From Rostrohypoxylon terebratum (lineage: Eukaryota; Ascomycota; Sordariomycetes; Xylariales; Hypoxylaceae), in assembly GCA_022497145.1 (NCBI GenBank), contig MU385928.1, positions 62,001 through 126,000 on the forward strand: 64,000 nt of DNA. The letters run 5' to 3'. The position numbers were made by a program, and so were the translations under genes. This document shows, piece after piece, positions 33,356 through 43,966 of this stretch (the first letter of the stretch is position 1; every line of letters begins with the position of its first letter). A model generated the notes under the pieces. The model saw only the letters and a program-made list of their open reading frames with translations, did no database searches and was not told where the DNA came from.

Positions 33356-35467
33356 TTAAAAGTTTCCATTTTCAACATCGTCTTTGCGGAGGACTTGGAC
33401 TCTTCCAGTCTTCTTGCTTCTTGCAACAACCACTATCGGATCGTTCTTCAATATTTGCTTAACGACTATATCGTCTCGCGCCTCGGGACTAGCTTGTAGA
33501 ATATCAATCGTCTTTTCAGAGATGAGTTGAGAGATGGTATGCCAGAAATGTCCTTGTTTCGAGAACCTAGTCCGTAATATGAAAACAGATGTGATGGCGA
33601 TAATGCTTATGATGTTAGCGCACACGATGCCTGCGACTATAGCGAGCCCCGTCCATCGCACAGGCACGGTCACGGGAACTGCCTGAGTGACGCTTACGTT
33701 CGCAGACACATCGAGCGTAGGCAGGTTGGCGTAGTGCATCTGCATGGCCATAATCGTAAACTCCGCTTGTAAAGCCAATGCAGGGCGGTTTGTATACTGT
33801 AGAGTATCCATGAACACCACCACATAATCCACGAAAGGAGTGATACTCGTAAGCCCATAGCTGGCGCTACTTCCGCTGATCGCAGTGCCAGAAGGAGGAT
33901 CTGGGATGCCAAATATGCCTGATGTAATTGCACCGTCTAGGTAATGGAGGAGTCTCGAATCTATCGCTGTATCGCTAATCGAGTTGATGGTGAGAAGCTG
34001 TCTGTCGGATGGAGTCTGTTTATCGAGGTTCACGCCAAGGAGAGTCCGGACGGCAGATGTGTCGACTGTCTCTAACTTAGGATCATAAGGTACTATTGGC
34101 TCAACTACATCGTGAGTAGTAGACATATCCACGTAGGATAAGTCCCATAAGAACTCGGAGAAGCAAAGCGATATGTCTAGAATGATATCGTTACCAACTT
34201 TCCACTTTGTCCATTCGTTATCCCGGCTGGTATGGTCGGGGATCTGGCTGACGTTATTCTGTATAAATGACCAGTCGTCAAATGATCCGTTGTTTCGTAT
34301 AGTTAGGGATACCATGGAATGGGGCATAATTGGACTATTGCGGCCATCGCTGAAAAATGTGAAGTTGACGGTGTCGATCACATTTGATAAGTCTAGATAA
34401 CAATTATATGTCCCTACCCGACCAGGTATGCCGGATGTGGGCATGGTGCAATTGAACTGGGAGGGTAAGCACTGCCCTTTGGCACAGAGAAGAGGCATGT
34501 CAAAGCCGGCGTTGCTAAATGTGGCTTCGTATGAAATGTTTCCCACCATGGTGAGAACGAATGGTAACGGATAGGAGCCTGGGTCGTTCGTCTGGAACTC
34601 TCCGTTCAGAACTAGTGCCACACATGCTACTCTAGAATTAAATCCATAAGCATTGCCGCTGTAGTGGTGAAGTTTGGTTCTATTGTCATGTTGTAAGGGC
34701 AGAAATATCCTCTTGACATTGCCGGTATCGCTAAAGCCACCAGTCGTCGGTTGCACGTCAATTCCCGAGGGAATTTCGCCAAAAGCAGAATAATCTGTCG
34801 GCTTAAGGTGCCACTGTGCTTCTGAAGGCTGGCTCTGCCGTATGCCATCGGATATCGACAGGTTCAATTGTGTTTGGTTTGGGTAGCCAGTTATTGAGGC
34901 AACATCTAGGTCGGTAACGAGTATTGTCGAAGCGAACTGTGTTGCCATTGTCCCTACTAGAAGGACTAGCATCAACAGTGGCTGCAAAGTCAGGAACTTC
35001 CAGATCGAGGATCTGAATACGAGATAGACTAATCTCCACGGGCCATCGTTGGCACCTCTCATTGTCGAGAATTCAGCCACCTGCGAAAGAGGCACACCGG
35101 TCGTTTCCAGAACCGTTGCTGCCGCCAAGCTGGTGCATATCAAGGCTTGGGCGCTCGTGCACACCTGAATAACTAGAGAAGCCAGCGTGACGGCTTCGGT
35201 GACCCATCCTCGTAGCACGACAGAGCGCCACGATGGGGAAGCGTCTTCACCACTGTTGGGACCTTGGCCACCCCACAGAATGGTAAGAAGCCCAAGCATA
35301 AGTGGCGAGAGGATAGAACCGCCAATAATGACGAGTGTGCCATATCTCCCGATAGATTCTCGGAATTGCCATCCTTCACTCTTTGGGCTGTTTTTGATCG
35401 TCGACGTAGCTGTTGAGATCGACTTCAAGGATCTGAATGTCATTTCACGTACGCCAAATTGAACCAT
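33356..35467 (-). CDS. Orphan fungal integral membrane protein
   Basis: Single exon, 703 residues, not assigned to a named family. Hydrophobic segments lie near residues 44-66, 90-115, 150-175 and 608-635. Between the third and fourth is a ~430-residue loop with many Asn-x-Ser/Thr sequons and scattered cysteines (for example CAKGQCLPSQFNC), which suggests a large extracellular or lumenal domain. The C-terminus after the last segment is short, charged and presumably cytosolic. This three-plus-one architecture is common in filamentous ascomycete membrane proteins of unknown function. It lies in tandem with GH43, but nothing shows a shared role. The ATG chosen is the first in the frame; a second (Met9) follows. 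Confidence 0.8.
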   Translation of the reverse strand: MVQFGVREMTFRSLKSISTATSTIKNSPKSEGWQFRESIGRYGTLVIIGGSILSPLMLGLLTILWGGQGPNSGEDASPSWRSVVLRGWVTEAVTLASLVIQVCTSAQALICTSLAAATVLETTGVPLSQVAEFSTMRGANDGPWRLVYLVFRSSIWKFLTLQPLLMLVLLVGTMATQFASTILVTDLDVASITGYPNQTQLNLSISDGIRQSQPSEAQWHLKPTDYSAFGEIPSGIDVQPTTGGFSDTGNVKRIFLPLQHDNRTKLHHYSGNAYGFNSRVACVALVLNGEFQTNDPGSYPLPFVLTMVGNISYEATFSNAGFDMPLLCAKGQCLPSQFNCTMPTSGIPGRVGTYNCYLDLSNVIDTVNFTFFSDGRNSPIMPHSMVSLTIRNNGSFDDWSFIQNNVSQIPDHTSRDNEWTKWKVGNDIILDISLCFSEFLWDLSYVDMSTTHDVVEPIVPYDPKLETVDTSAVRTLLGVNLDKQTPSDRQLLTINSISDTAIDSRLLHYLDGAITSGIFGIPDPPSGTAISGSSASYGLTSITPFVDYVVVFMDTLQYTNRPALALQAEFTIMAMQMHYANLPTLDVSANVSVTQAVPVTVPVRWTGLAIVAGIVCANIISIIAITSVFILRTRFSKQGHFWHTISQLISEKTIDILQASPEARDDIVVKQILKNDPIVVVARSKKTGRVQVLRKDDVENGNF

Positions 35468-37664
35468 CGTAATCGAAGCAACAAAGCGAACACTATCCTA
35501 GGTCCTAGGTACTTGTGAGAAATGTCGAACCACTTTCACCTCATCAACATTGATGAGAGAGCGGCTGCCTGTATTTTTCATATCTCTTCATAATAACCTT
35601 CGTTTTCGAGGCTGTCGAACAAGGGGTAATCGTATACCTGGCAATGATGAGCACATACTTGGCAGTATGCATGGACATCCATATCTCGCTATTCGATGGC
35701 GCATTTGGCCACGGGCGGTTATATTGTCTCAGCCCTTGAAGCCTGCGTCTAAAATGGACCATTTTCTATACCTAGTAATACTGTAATAGGCGCCAAAAGT
35801 GAGTAGGTAGGTATGCATATTCCTAGCGTTTGTTGAAGCTGAAGGATCGCAGTCCCTGTTGGGTGTATTCTAGCTCGTCCAGCCCTGTTTGTTCGATGGT
35901 ACAGCATGTCGCATCGATGCGACCGCTCAAAGTATAGGTCTTTTCTTAGATCATCTCTCTCAATTGTTAACACCACTCCGTTGAGAGGAAAATCGGACAA
36001 GCCCTTGTTTGCATTGCATTTTATCCAGGAAAAGGTCTTTTTTTAGATCGCCTCGCCGTCGCAGCGCGACAGCATGGCCATCGTCGCCCCGTATTAATCA
36101 TACACATCAAGCAGAACCCTACAGGATACTTTAATTAGGAGATGCTGCAGCAGTTCAGTCTCGAGCCTTAGCCAAGACTACAGTCGAAACAACTTTCTAG
36201 CTGCCTGTAGTATTGTAGGTCATAGGTCGATTAAGTTATTTGAAGTTCAGTGTCACAGAGACTGAAGTTCGAAGTCATCTTCGACGAACGAGATGTAAGC
36301 CGGCACGGAGAGTGAATTGTGAATTTCATACAACTATGTCACGAACGTAGCGCTGGTAGGTATTGCTGTTCCCATATAGACCTCGTGTCATCTCGGGCGC
36401 GGGTTGGATGGAACTGTCGCTGTATTTTGTATAGGTACAGAATTTGGGTTGTTCAAGTAGTTGAAGTAATGATGCTGAAGTTACTGTTGAGTAGGTAGGT
36501 AGGATATTTATATCCATAGTCACATGCTCCCGATTTCACCGAAGCCTAAGCGCTTTGACAACTTTAACTTAAGTCTTTAACTTTATTTGAATGCTAGTTG
36601 CGAACCCGGGATGTTGAGGTTTGACAGAATACAAATATCAAGATGACGTCACGCTGGCGCATTCACAAGTATTATAGGTACTAAGTAGTTTAATATCGCG
36701 CACAAAATATCAATTGGGTCACACGTGAAACCTAGTAACCTAGAATCCTAGATTGAGGCTCCTCAACATTCCCTCTTAACATCTAATTCTATGGATATCG
36801 CACAATTAACTATCTCCTCGCATCTCATTCCCATCCCATTTCCTACCCAGTCATATAACCCATTTAACCCATATAACACTCAAGTATATATTGGTAAATT
36901 CATATTGTAATAACATATAGTACTGCACACTCTCGGTATCAGCGCAAAGCCAACTCATTACCAAATACTAATTGGTCTAAGATAGTGCCCGCATGCCAGT
37001 AACCTATGATAGAACGCCGTTGACGGGACTCCGCAGCCAATATGTCTACCAAAACTAATGGCCAGTCTTCATCGTCTCTTAGCAAAACCAATTGGCAAAT
37101 CGGCAGCTTGAACCGTGTTATCGTCGCCTTTCCTCCACGAGAGACCCGCAGCCCACGCCAGCTACGCTTTCTCATTCGGTTCGCCTTATGAATCCAAATA
37201 GGTACAGATGAATGGATGCCATTATCACCGGCATCTGCACATCACCATCGCGGGGTTATAAATCGCCATAATTGCTTTCTATAGCATGGTATAAGTATGG
37301 TTCTCTAATATAGCTCTACGGTCTCGACATGTAGGTGAGACGTGGTACCAATCTGAAAGCCTTTCCACACAAACATATCAGACAATCAATACTAAGTATC
37401 AATATCCCATGCTACTCTACTACCTAGTATAGGTACTCTACTAGATAGCAGAGGCCTACTCGCCGATACTGGTTGAAGCTTATCTCCACGGGTAGCTACA
37501 TATCGAAGTGGAGTCTGTGATACATACTATAGATCGAGATATGTAAGGTAGAAATAGTCCAGACTCCGTGCTTGTCCTCGTTTTCTCATGGTCTTTTATA
37601 AATGAGGCGTTTTCATTACAGCTGTAGAGAATCTCAAAACTTCTGACCTAGCAGCCTTTTCAAA
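35468..37664. other. 2.2-kb spacer between the membrane protein and the MATE gene
   Basis: Divergent spacer holding the promoters of both neighbours. Includes ACCTAGG-type tandem at 35497-35513, CCTAGTAACCTAG motifs near 36732-36752 and A/T-rich DNA near 36830-36920. The 78-residue minus-strand ORF at 36939-37175 looks chemically protein-like but has no motif I recognise. Confidence 0.5.
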
Positions 37665-39322
37665 ATGACGGGGTTATCGTCAACGACATCAACTCTAGAT
37701 GCTTCTCCAAGCCCACTGGATGAATCGACAGCCCTGCTACCAAAGATACCTTCGGTTGACGAACAGAGCCGATCTCCACAGTACTGGCAATGGCTTTCGG
37801 AAATTTGGCTTCTGACAAAGGCTTCCATCCCGGTGATACTGGCCTATACACTTCAAAACAGTCTCCAGACTATTTCTGTCTTGATCGTTGGACGTCTCTC
37901 GCCTGAAGCTCTAGCCACCGCGGCTTTCTGTTATAGTAAGTATACCACCAAGGCGACTCTTATTTTAAAGGCCAACTCCGACAAAGGCCTATAACGAAGA
38001 GACATTGAACTCACTGGATAGGCTGGAGTTCGCAATAAGAAAGATGAAATGCTAACCTCAGACACACAGTGTTTGCAATGGCCACAGGCTGGTTGATTGC
38101 TATGGGAGGCACAACTGCGTTGGACACGCTCGCGTCGACAAGCTTCACCGGCTCACAAGACAAACACGATCTTGGTATCCTCTTGCAGCGAGGCATCATC
38201 GTATTAACCCTATTTTACGCCGTGGTAGCTGTAATATGGGGGTTTTCTGAACCGCTTTTCAGAGCACTTGGGCAGGAGGAGTTTATATGTGTGGAAGGCA
38301 GCAAGTTTCTTCACATCTTGATACCCGGTGGACTCGGATATGTGTGGTTCGAATCTATGAAGAAGTATTTGCAAGCGCAAGAAATCTATCGACCGGGAAC
38401 CTACGTCCTCCTCATCACCTCACCGCTCAATGCCCTGCTCAACTACCTCTTCATCTATAAACTTGGTCTGGGTCTTTACGGCGCTCCTGTTGCGACCGGC
38501 ATTTCGTATTGGATTTCCTTCCTACTCCTTGTCGCATATGCGACATTTGTGCGCGGCCACGAATGCTGGGGTGGTCTTACTCCCCGCCGCGCGCTATCCA
38601 ACATGTGGCCATTCGCGCGCCTCGCCGTCCTCGGGGTCATCCACGTAGGCACGGAATGGTGGGCGTTTGAAATCGTCGCCTTGGCTGCTGGTAGACTAGG
38701 TACTATCACACTCGCCGCGCAGTCCGTCATCATGACGGCTGATCAGGTCATCAACACAATCCCCTTCGGCCTGGGCGTCGCCGCCTCCGCTCGCATAGGC
38801 AATCTGCTTGGAGCACAAAAGTCTCGCGAGGCAGGGCGCACCGCCCACTGCGCCGCGATCTTATCTACGGTTCTCGGGGCTACTATACTTACGATCCTGA
38901 TGAGCACCAAGGACGTGTTTGGCAGGATTTTCAACGATGACGACCGTGTCGTCCGGCTTGTTTCGGAGGTCATGCCGTACGTTGCGCTGTTCCAAATCGC
39001 GGACGGACTCAACGGCAGCTGTGGTGGCGTGTTGCGAGGCATGGGTCGACAATGGGTTGGTGCTTTGGTTAACTTGATTAGCTATTATGGCGGAGCGCTA
39101 CCAGCGGGTATCTATCTTGCCTTCAATGGATGGGGTCTGCAAGGTTTGTGGATTGGGCAGTGTGTCGCTTTATACTTGGTCGGAATATTTGAGTGGGTTA
39201 TCGTCGGGCTGAGCAACTGGGAGAAGGAGGTTCGCAGAGCGCTGGATAGACTAGACCACGGTGGTATAGGGGACAATGATGGCCATGACACAGGGGATAT
39301 TGACAGTCGAGCTGAAGTGTGA
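37665..39322 (+). CDS. MATE-family multidrug/toxin extrusion transporter
   Basis: Multi-spanning cation-coupled efflux carrier of the MATE (MatE) family. Two exons, 37665-37935 and 38070-39322, 134-bp intron (donor GTAAGT, branch GCTAACC, acceptor CACACAG), 507 residues. A hydrophilic cytosolic N-terminus of about 55 residues precedes the helices. The helix block IPVILAYTLQNSLQTISVLIVGRLSPEALA, the AMGGTTALDTLASTSFTGS stretch after the splice site, and a second-half repeat (AAQSVIMTADQVINTIPFGLGVAASARIGNLLGA) are typical of fungal members such as yeast Erc1-type proteins. About twelve hydrophobic segments can be counted. Substrate unknown. Converges with the MARVEL gene. Confidence 0.94.
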
Positions 39323-39936
39323 GCCGGGTTGGCTCCCTAGTTCTTAGTGAAATCAAGAAATAAGCCATCAATGCATACTCATTATTTCATCCTTTTATAG
39401 GATTGTTACAGACTGTGGGGTTTCCAAACGCAGACAAGTATTTGAATAAGATAGACGTCCATCTCCGACGTACACGTTCTGTCAAAGATCATATGTGAAT
39501 CGATGGTAAACTCTAGGTAACTCCAAAAAGTTCGCATTATCAATACCTTATTGGTATCTCAATTAACTAAAACTGAATAATCCAGACACAGACAGATGCT
39601 CGTTCACCAAGAGTAATCCATACAGTACCTAATACACACATCAATAATCCCGTGTTCCTAGCCCAAAGAGTAAAACCACTTCACCAGGCAATTCCTCATT
39701 CTTCCAGGAAATAGCTTTGAGGCTCGCGTGGGACACGCATGATCGGGGATCTTGCCCACGGGATACAAGCTGAACCTAACGCCAACCCCGTCTTCCGCCA
39801 TACACAAAAGCGTGTGCTCACCCCGATCATACATTTAGTACCCAGCGTATATCATTCCTGTTTTATCGTAAGGTCATCGCACGTTCCCCGCGCCGTACCG
39901 AGTCAACTTTGGCGTCGACGTTTTCCGATCGGCGGC
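39323..39936. other. Spacer between MATE and MARVEL genes
   Basis: 614 bp of shared 3' flank. The plus-strand ORF at 39739-40155 runs opposite the MARVEL second exon and is taken as a shadow. Confidence 0.5.
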
Positions 39937-40508
39937 CTACACGCCGATCTGGGACATGTTAGGGCCGCGAACGGAACCGCCGTTACGCCGGAGTTCCCTC
40001 AACATGAAGAAGAGGGTCGCGCCGAACGAGGCAAAGAGAAACCACAAGAACACCGTGCTAGCCTGAATCTCGCGGCAACGCTTCTCGTCATTGCTGGAGC
40101 CGAAGGCGATGTAGTCGCTGGGTTTGTTTACCTTGAAGATGGACCATCATGTTAGAAAGCGCACCATTTTTGGCTGATTGGAAAGGGGCCGCCCAGACAA
40201 CTCACGAGATGGGAACAATTCACAGCCTTTAGCTTGGCGGAGAGAACGATGGCAGCGATGAATGTGAATAAGGTAGCGGCGCTGTCAAGACCGAGCGCGG
40301 CGACGGGTATGGAGACGACGGGGAGGAAGTGCGAGACCAGACCGTAGAGGACGGCAAGCCACGACAAAGCGCAAACGAACATGATGAAATTAACAGCGGA
40401 CTCAGAACCGCTGATGTTGCTTGCGATGACATTGCCGATGAGCGCCGTGGTAAGGAGGACGAGGATGAATTGCAGTATGCGCAGGATGGACTTGATCATG
40501 GTGTCCAT
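39937..40508 (-). CDS. MARVEL-domain four-helix membrane protein
   Basis: Exons 40508-40206 and 40131-39937, 74-bp intron (donor GTGAGT, branch TTCTAAC, acceptor TTCAAG), 165 residues. Four hydrophobic segments at about 7-30, 40-58, 62-90 and 128-146, with the start helix ILRILQFILVLLTTALIGNVIA and the Asn/Ser-rich first loop, match the MARVEL fold found in fungal Nce102/Fhn1-like and related membrane-organising proteins. Splicing joins CSHL to VNKPSDYIAFGSSNDEK, which is the second extracytosolic loop, and supplies the fourth helix ASTVFLWFLFASFGATLFF. The un-spliced ORF ends after the third helix. Function is inferred as plasma membrane or vesicle organisation; the family is broad and I cannot say which member this is. 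Confidence 0.85.
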
Positions 40509-40718
40509 GGTGATGATGTCTGGCTTTGTAACAGTCTAGGTACACTCTGGATTGTTTCGTATGTTGAAGTCGCAAGGGTGTCTTCGACAAGAGAATCTGT
40601 GAACGTCGACGACACAAAGACCGGGGTTAAGCAGATGGTGGAGGTAGATAGGTACGTAGCTAGATGGTCGAGTCGCCGAAGAAGATAAGGTAAGGCAAGA
40701 CACGAAGATCTAGACAAT

Positions 40719-40752
40719 GTTTAGGTTAAGTTAGGTTAGGCTAGGTTAGGCT
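40719..40752. repeat. Degenerate TTAGGT/TTAGGC repeat
   Basis: Units TTAGGTTAAG, TTAGGTTAGG, CTAGGTTAGGC. Resembles the TTAGGG telomere unit but no copy is exact and it sits between two genes, so an interstitial telomere is not established. Confidence 0.6.
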
Positions 40753-40917
40753 TTTCTTTGTTTGGTCGAATAATAATGGGATAGACGATCGTGTAAGTGA
40801 GGAATGATGGAATTGGACTCGAGAGCGGAGTGGATGTAGCTGGGCTGACTGGTACTCGGTGCAATAGGTGCAAGCTATGGGGTGTCGATGTCGATCAGAT
40901 GATGCGCATCGATATTT

Positions 40918-40946
40918 TTCGATGTTTTCGATGTTTTCGATGTTGT
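40918..40946. repeat. 9-bp tandem TTTTCGATG
   Basis: About three copies of TTTTCGATG, upstream of the MARVEL gene. Simple slippage product. Confidence 0.75.
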
Positions 40947-43058
40947 CGCTAGTATGTATGAATTGTGAATTAAGCAAAAGTCGATGCGTTGATACGTCGA
41001 TGATCTGTTGATCGGCAGTTGCGGAATATGGTACTTTCCCATATATTTGTAGTGTATACGCTTGTCCTCTCGTTCTAGAAGTAATAGTGACGTACCAGAT
41101 TAGTACCTAGTCTAAACCGAAGAGACGGATGAAAGCTTAAAAAAGTTTTAAGTGTTTTAAACAATTCGGATAGTTATATCGATGTTGTGCTGTGCATGTG
41201 GGCATTTAATAGAATTCATCACTCGTTACTGTGCAGCAGGTATGTATTTATTATTTATTTCTCATCCTCTATATCCATGGATGATATGATTCGAATCCGG
41301 CTTTTTTCCATGTCACCAATATAATTCCCCCCATCTTCCTTTGAGTTCCGAACTCAAGTCTCAGGTACCTACGACGCCTACGTACTACATAGTAGTATAG
41401 TACATACAATAAAGAAATTCCTGTACGAAGTACTGTGATAGTCGTACTATCCAGGGAACCTCCCTCAATGGTTGACCCGGCAGTCTGCCCACAGCCAATC
41501 ACGTCATATTGAGGGTCTCCACTATTACCTGCATGCTCCGAAAAAAAAAACTTCCAAACACAAGGTTTATTACAAGATCTCGAGTCGCAGATGATTGGCT
41601 TATAGCTCCCACCAAACTCCCCCACGTTTCGTCGCTTGCCCCAGCAACCGCCATCTTTGGAACCATTCAAAGTCCCTGCAGCTTTCATCCTCCCAGCTAT
41701 GCGATATGCATATTACATGCTACCTAATAGTAGGTCCTAGGTCCTACCTACCTAGTAACCAGTTGATTCTACGAGCGTTTAAGAGCTTGCGACGCGACGC
41801 GCTTGTCGCATAAAATTAGCCCCTCGCTGCGTCGGTTATCTATATGATGGCGGTTAACTTTCTCAGGTAGTTTATTATATACATACCTAGCTATCAAAAG
41901 ATCCGCTCCTTGAGATTGTATCCTCTATCTCATTTACCAAATGGCGCTTTGCTACATGGATAACTGTGGTGATTCTAGGGTTGATATCCAAATAGCATTG
42001 CTAGTTAGTAGTAACAACTTGGAAGGTTCCATCTGGTGGATGTCATCACCCGATACCTAAGACCTAGGACCTAGGTATTGATATCATTGATATCTGCGGT
42101 AATGGGCAAGCAAGACTACCGAGTCCGACATACTGTTCAAGGGCCTAGACGCCAAAACCGAAGTCCTACAGGACTTAGTGTACTTCTTCGTCCTATCTTG
42201 TTATGCACTTGGACAGACTGACAGACAGAGACAGGAATATCAATCTTATTACAAATTATTGGAGGCTGATCGCCCGACCTTCCTTGCATCTGGTTAAGTA
42301 GTAATATCATAAATCAAAATATAAGTACGCAAATCACGAACCGTCGTAGATACTACATAATAGTAGACACAGTTCTCTATTGCAGGCAGGCTGTTTTCAA
42401 TTACAATTACCCCAATCATCGCTTACTCATCCTGGTTTAATTGACTTAATGTTATGTGATCCGTGCTCTCTCTACATAGTAGTAGTACATAGTATGTACA
42501 GAAGGTACGAAGCACGCAGTATTTTTTTTTTTTTTCAACTTTTTAACAGCATAGAAAATCCGGACCCACGGGTAACTTTAAATGTTCCGGTACGTAACTG
42601 ACGTAAGCGAAGTGCCTTGAGATCGGCACACACCTGGCAGTTGCATCACTGTGCATGTACTATGTACATAGAGTTCTTTAATTTTTTTTCCTGTCGGTGC
42701 TGTCGGCGTTTCTGAGCTCATTGTCGTGTCATCACCACCACCTGTTCTTCAGGACAATAGCTTAGTATACTTTTCGTTCCTACAACCCAATTGAGGAGAG
42801 ACGGCAATCGGAGAAAAGAGTACCCTTCTCTAATATTGGGATCCAATCGGCTAGTTCAGGTTGCGCATTGCGTGTTGTACGTACAGTTCCTGGCGGCGGA
42901 ACCGGATATAGGATATAGGCCTTCCTGACTCTCCGAAGCTTCTCGACCGAAATCCGCCGGGTCTGTCAGCAACGTTTATCATTGCTTTCGACTCACCTAC
43001 AGCGCTCGCTCAACTCGACGCTAACCACGCATCGAGTTCATTCCTCGAAGAGGAGATA

Positions 43059-43966
43059 ATGTCACAGATTTTTTCCTCGATAGTCCAACCCATCTTTGGT
43101 TCAACAGGGTCAAGTGTGTTGCGACAGGTTGTACCGAACGTGGAGAGAGCAGCATGGAGGCGCACTTTCGTCTCAAAGCTGCAACAACCTAGGTTCTTTT
43201 CAGCTTCGAAGATTATTACATACACAGCGCCCCGTCCAACAATAGGCATTACATTATCCAAGTTTCACAGGCCTTCCTTACGTCCAACCCGACGACCATT
43301 TCACAGAACCTCCCGACTACGAGATGCGAAGTCCTCCCCGAAGAACCCAGCCGCTGAAGAGCCAACGGGAATTACGGCGAGATTCAAGAAGTTGTCCAGA
43401 GAATACGGCTGGGCAGCATTGGGTGTCTATCTGGGTTTAACCGTTCTAGACTTCCCATTTTGCTTCTTACTGGTTCGGTCCGTGGGGACAGAGAGGATAG
43501 GTCCGTGCCGGTGAGAAACTACATGGATAAAGATTATTGACAGGGTGTAGGTGAAATTGAGCATTACGTTGTCTCGAATATCTCCAAATTAATACCGAAA
43601 TCCGTCCGGAATTGGTGGAATGAGTATAGAGAGGCCTTGAGAAATGCCAAAAAGGAACGACAAGGCAACGCGGAGACTAGTGAACATGAAGAAGCGGCTG
43701 ATTGGGGTGTAGAGGAAGCCGAGAAAAGGAATAAGGCCGAAGCCAGTAAGTTTTCATGAAATATCGTTGACATTGATAATCAGGATATGAAGGTACTTAT
43801 ACTCATACAACTACTAGGTCTGGGAACACAGTTGGCGCTCGCCTACGCCATTCATAAAAGCTTCATATTTCTCCGAGTCCCATTAACTGCCGCGATTACC
43901 CCCAAGGTAGTCAAAGTTCTTAGATCGTGGGGCTGGAAGATTGGAAAGCGATCAAGCAAGCGGTGA
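43059..43966 (+). CDS. FAM210-like DUF1279 mitochondrial membrane protein
   Basis: Three exons: 43059-43500, 43551-43745, 43818-43966; introns 50 and 72 bp; 261 residues. The first 100 residues are rich in Arg, Ser and Pro with almost no acidic residues, which fits a mitochondrial presequence. The DUF1279 core begins with KKLSREYGWAALGVYLGLTVLDF and the phase-compatible splice gives ERIG followed by EIEHYVV, as expected for the family. A charged coiled-coil-like insert (Glu/Lys/Arg) separates it from the last hydrophobic block TQLALAYAIHKSFIFLRVPLTAAITPKVV. Human relatives are FAM210A/B, membrane proteins of mitochondria. The first donor, GTCCGT, is weak and is chosen because only it restores the frame; a nearby GTGAGA donor leads to stops. 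Confidence 0.85.

Larger units (their letters stand above)
40509..43058. other. 2.5-kb spacer between MARVEL and FAM210-like genes
   Basis: Divergent spacer with promoters for both neighbours. Contains TTAGGT-like degenerate repeats (40719-40752), a TTTTCGATG repeat (40918-40946), ACCTAGG tandems (41731-41752, 42062-42076), a T-run near 42522-42535 and recurrent TACATAGTAGTAC motifs near 41383 and 42475. No convincing gene. Confidence 0.5.

Noticed and set aside
36939..37175. 78-codon minus-strand ORF with protein-like composition
   Set aside because: No motif, no splice partner and no clear promoter; cannot be separated from chance.
39739..40155. 138-codon plus-strand ORF
   Set aside because: Covers the MARVEL second exon in antisense; that exon is supported by splice signals and a membrane helix.
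41228..41310. Possible tRNA B-box (GATTCGAATCC) followed by a T-run
   Set aside because: No A-box or cloverleaf pairing could be made upstream.
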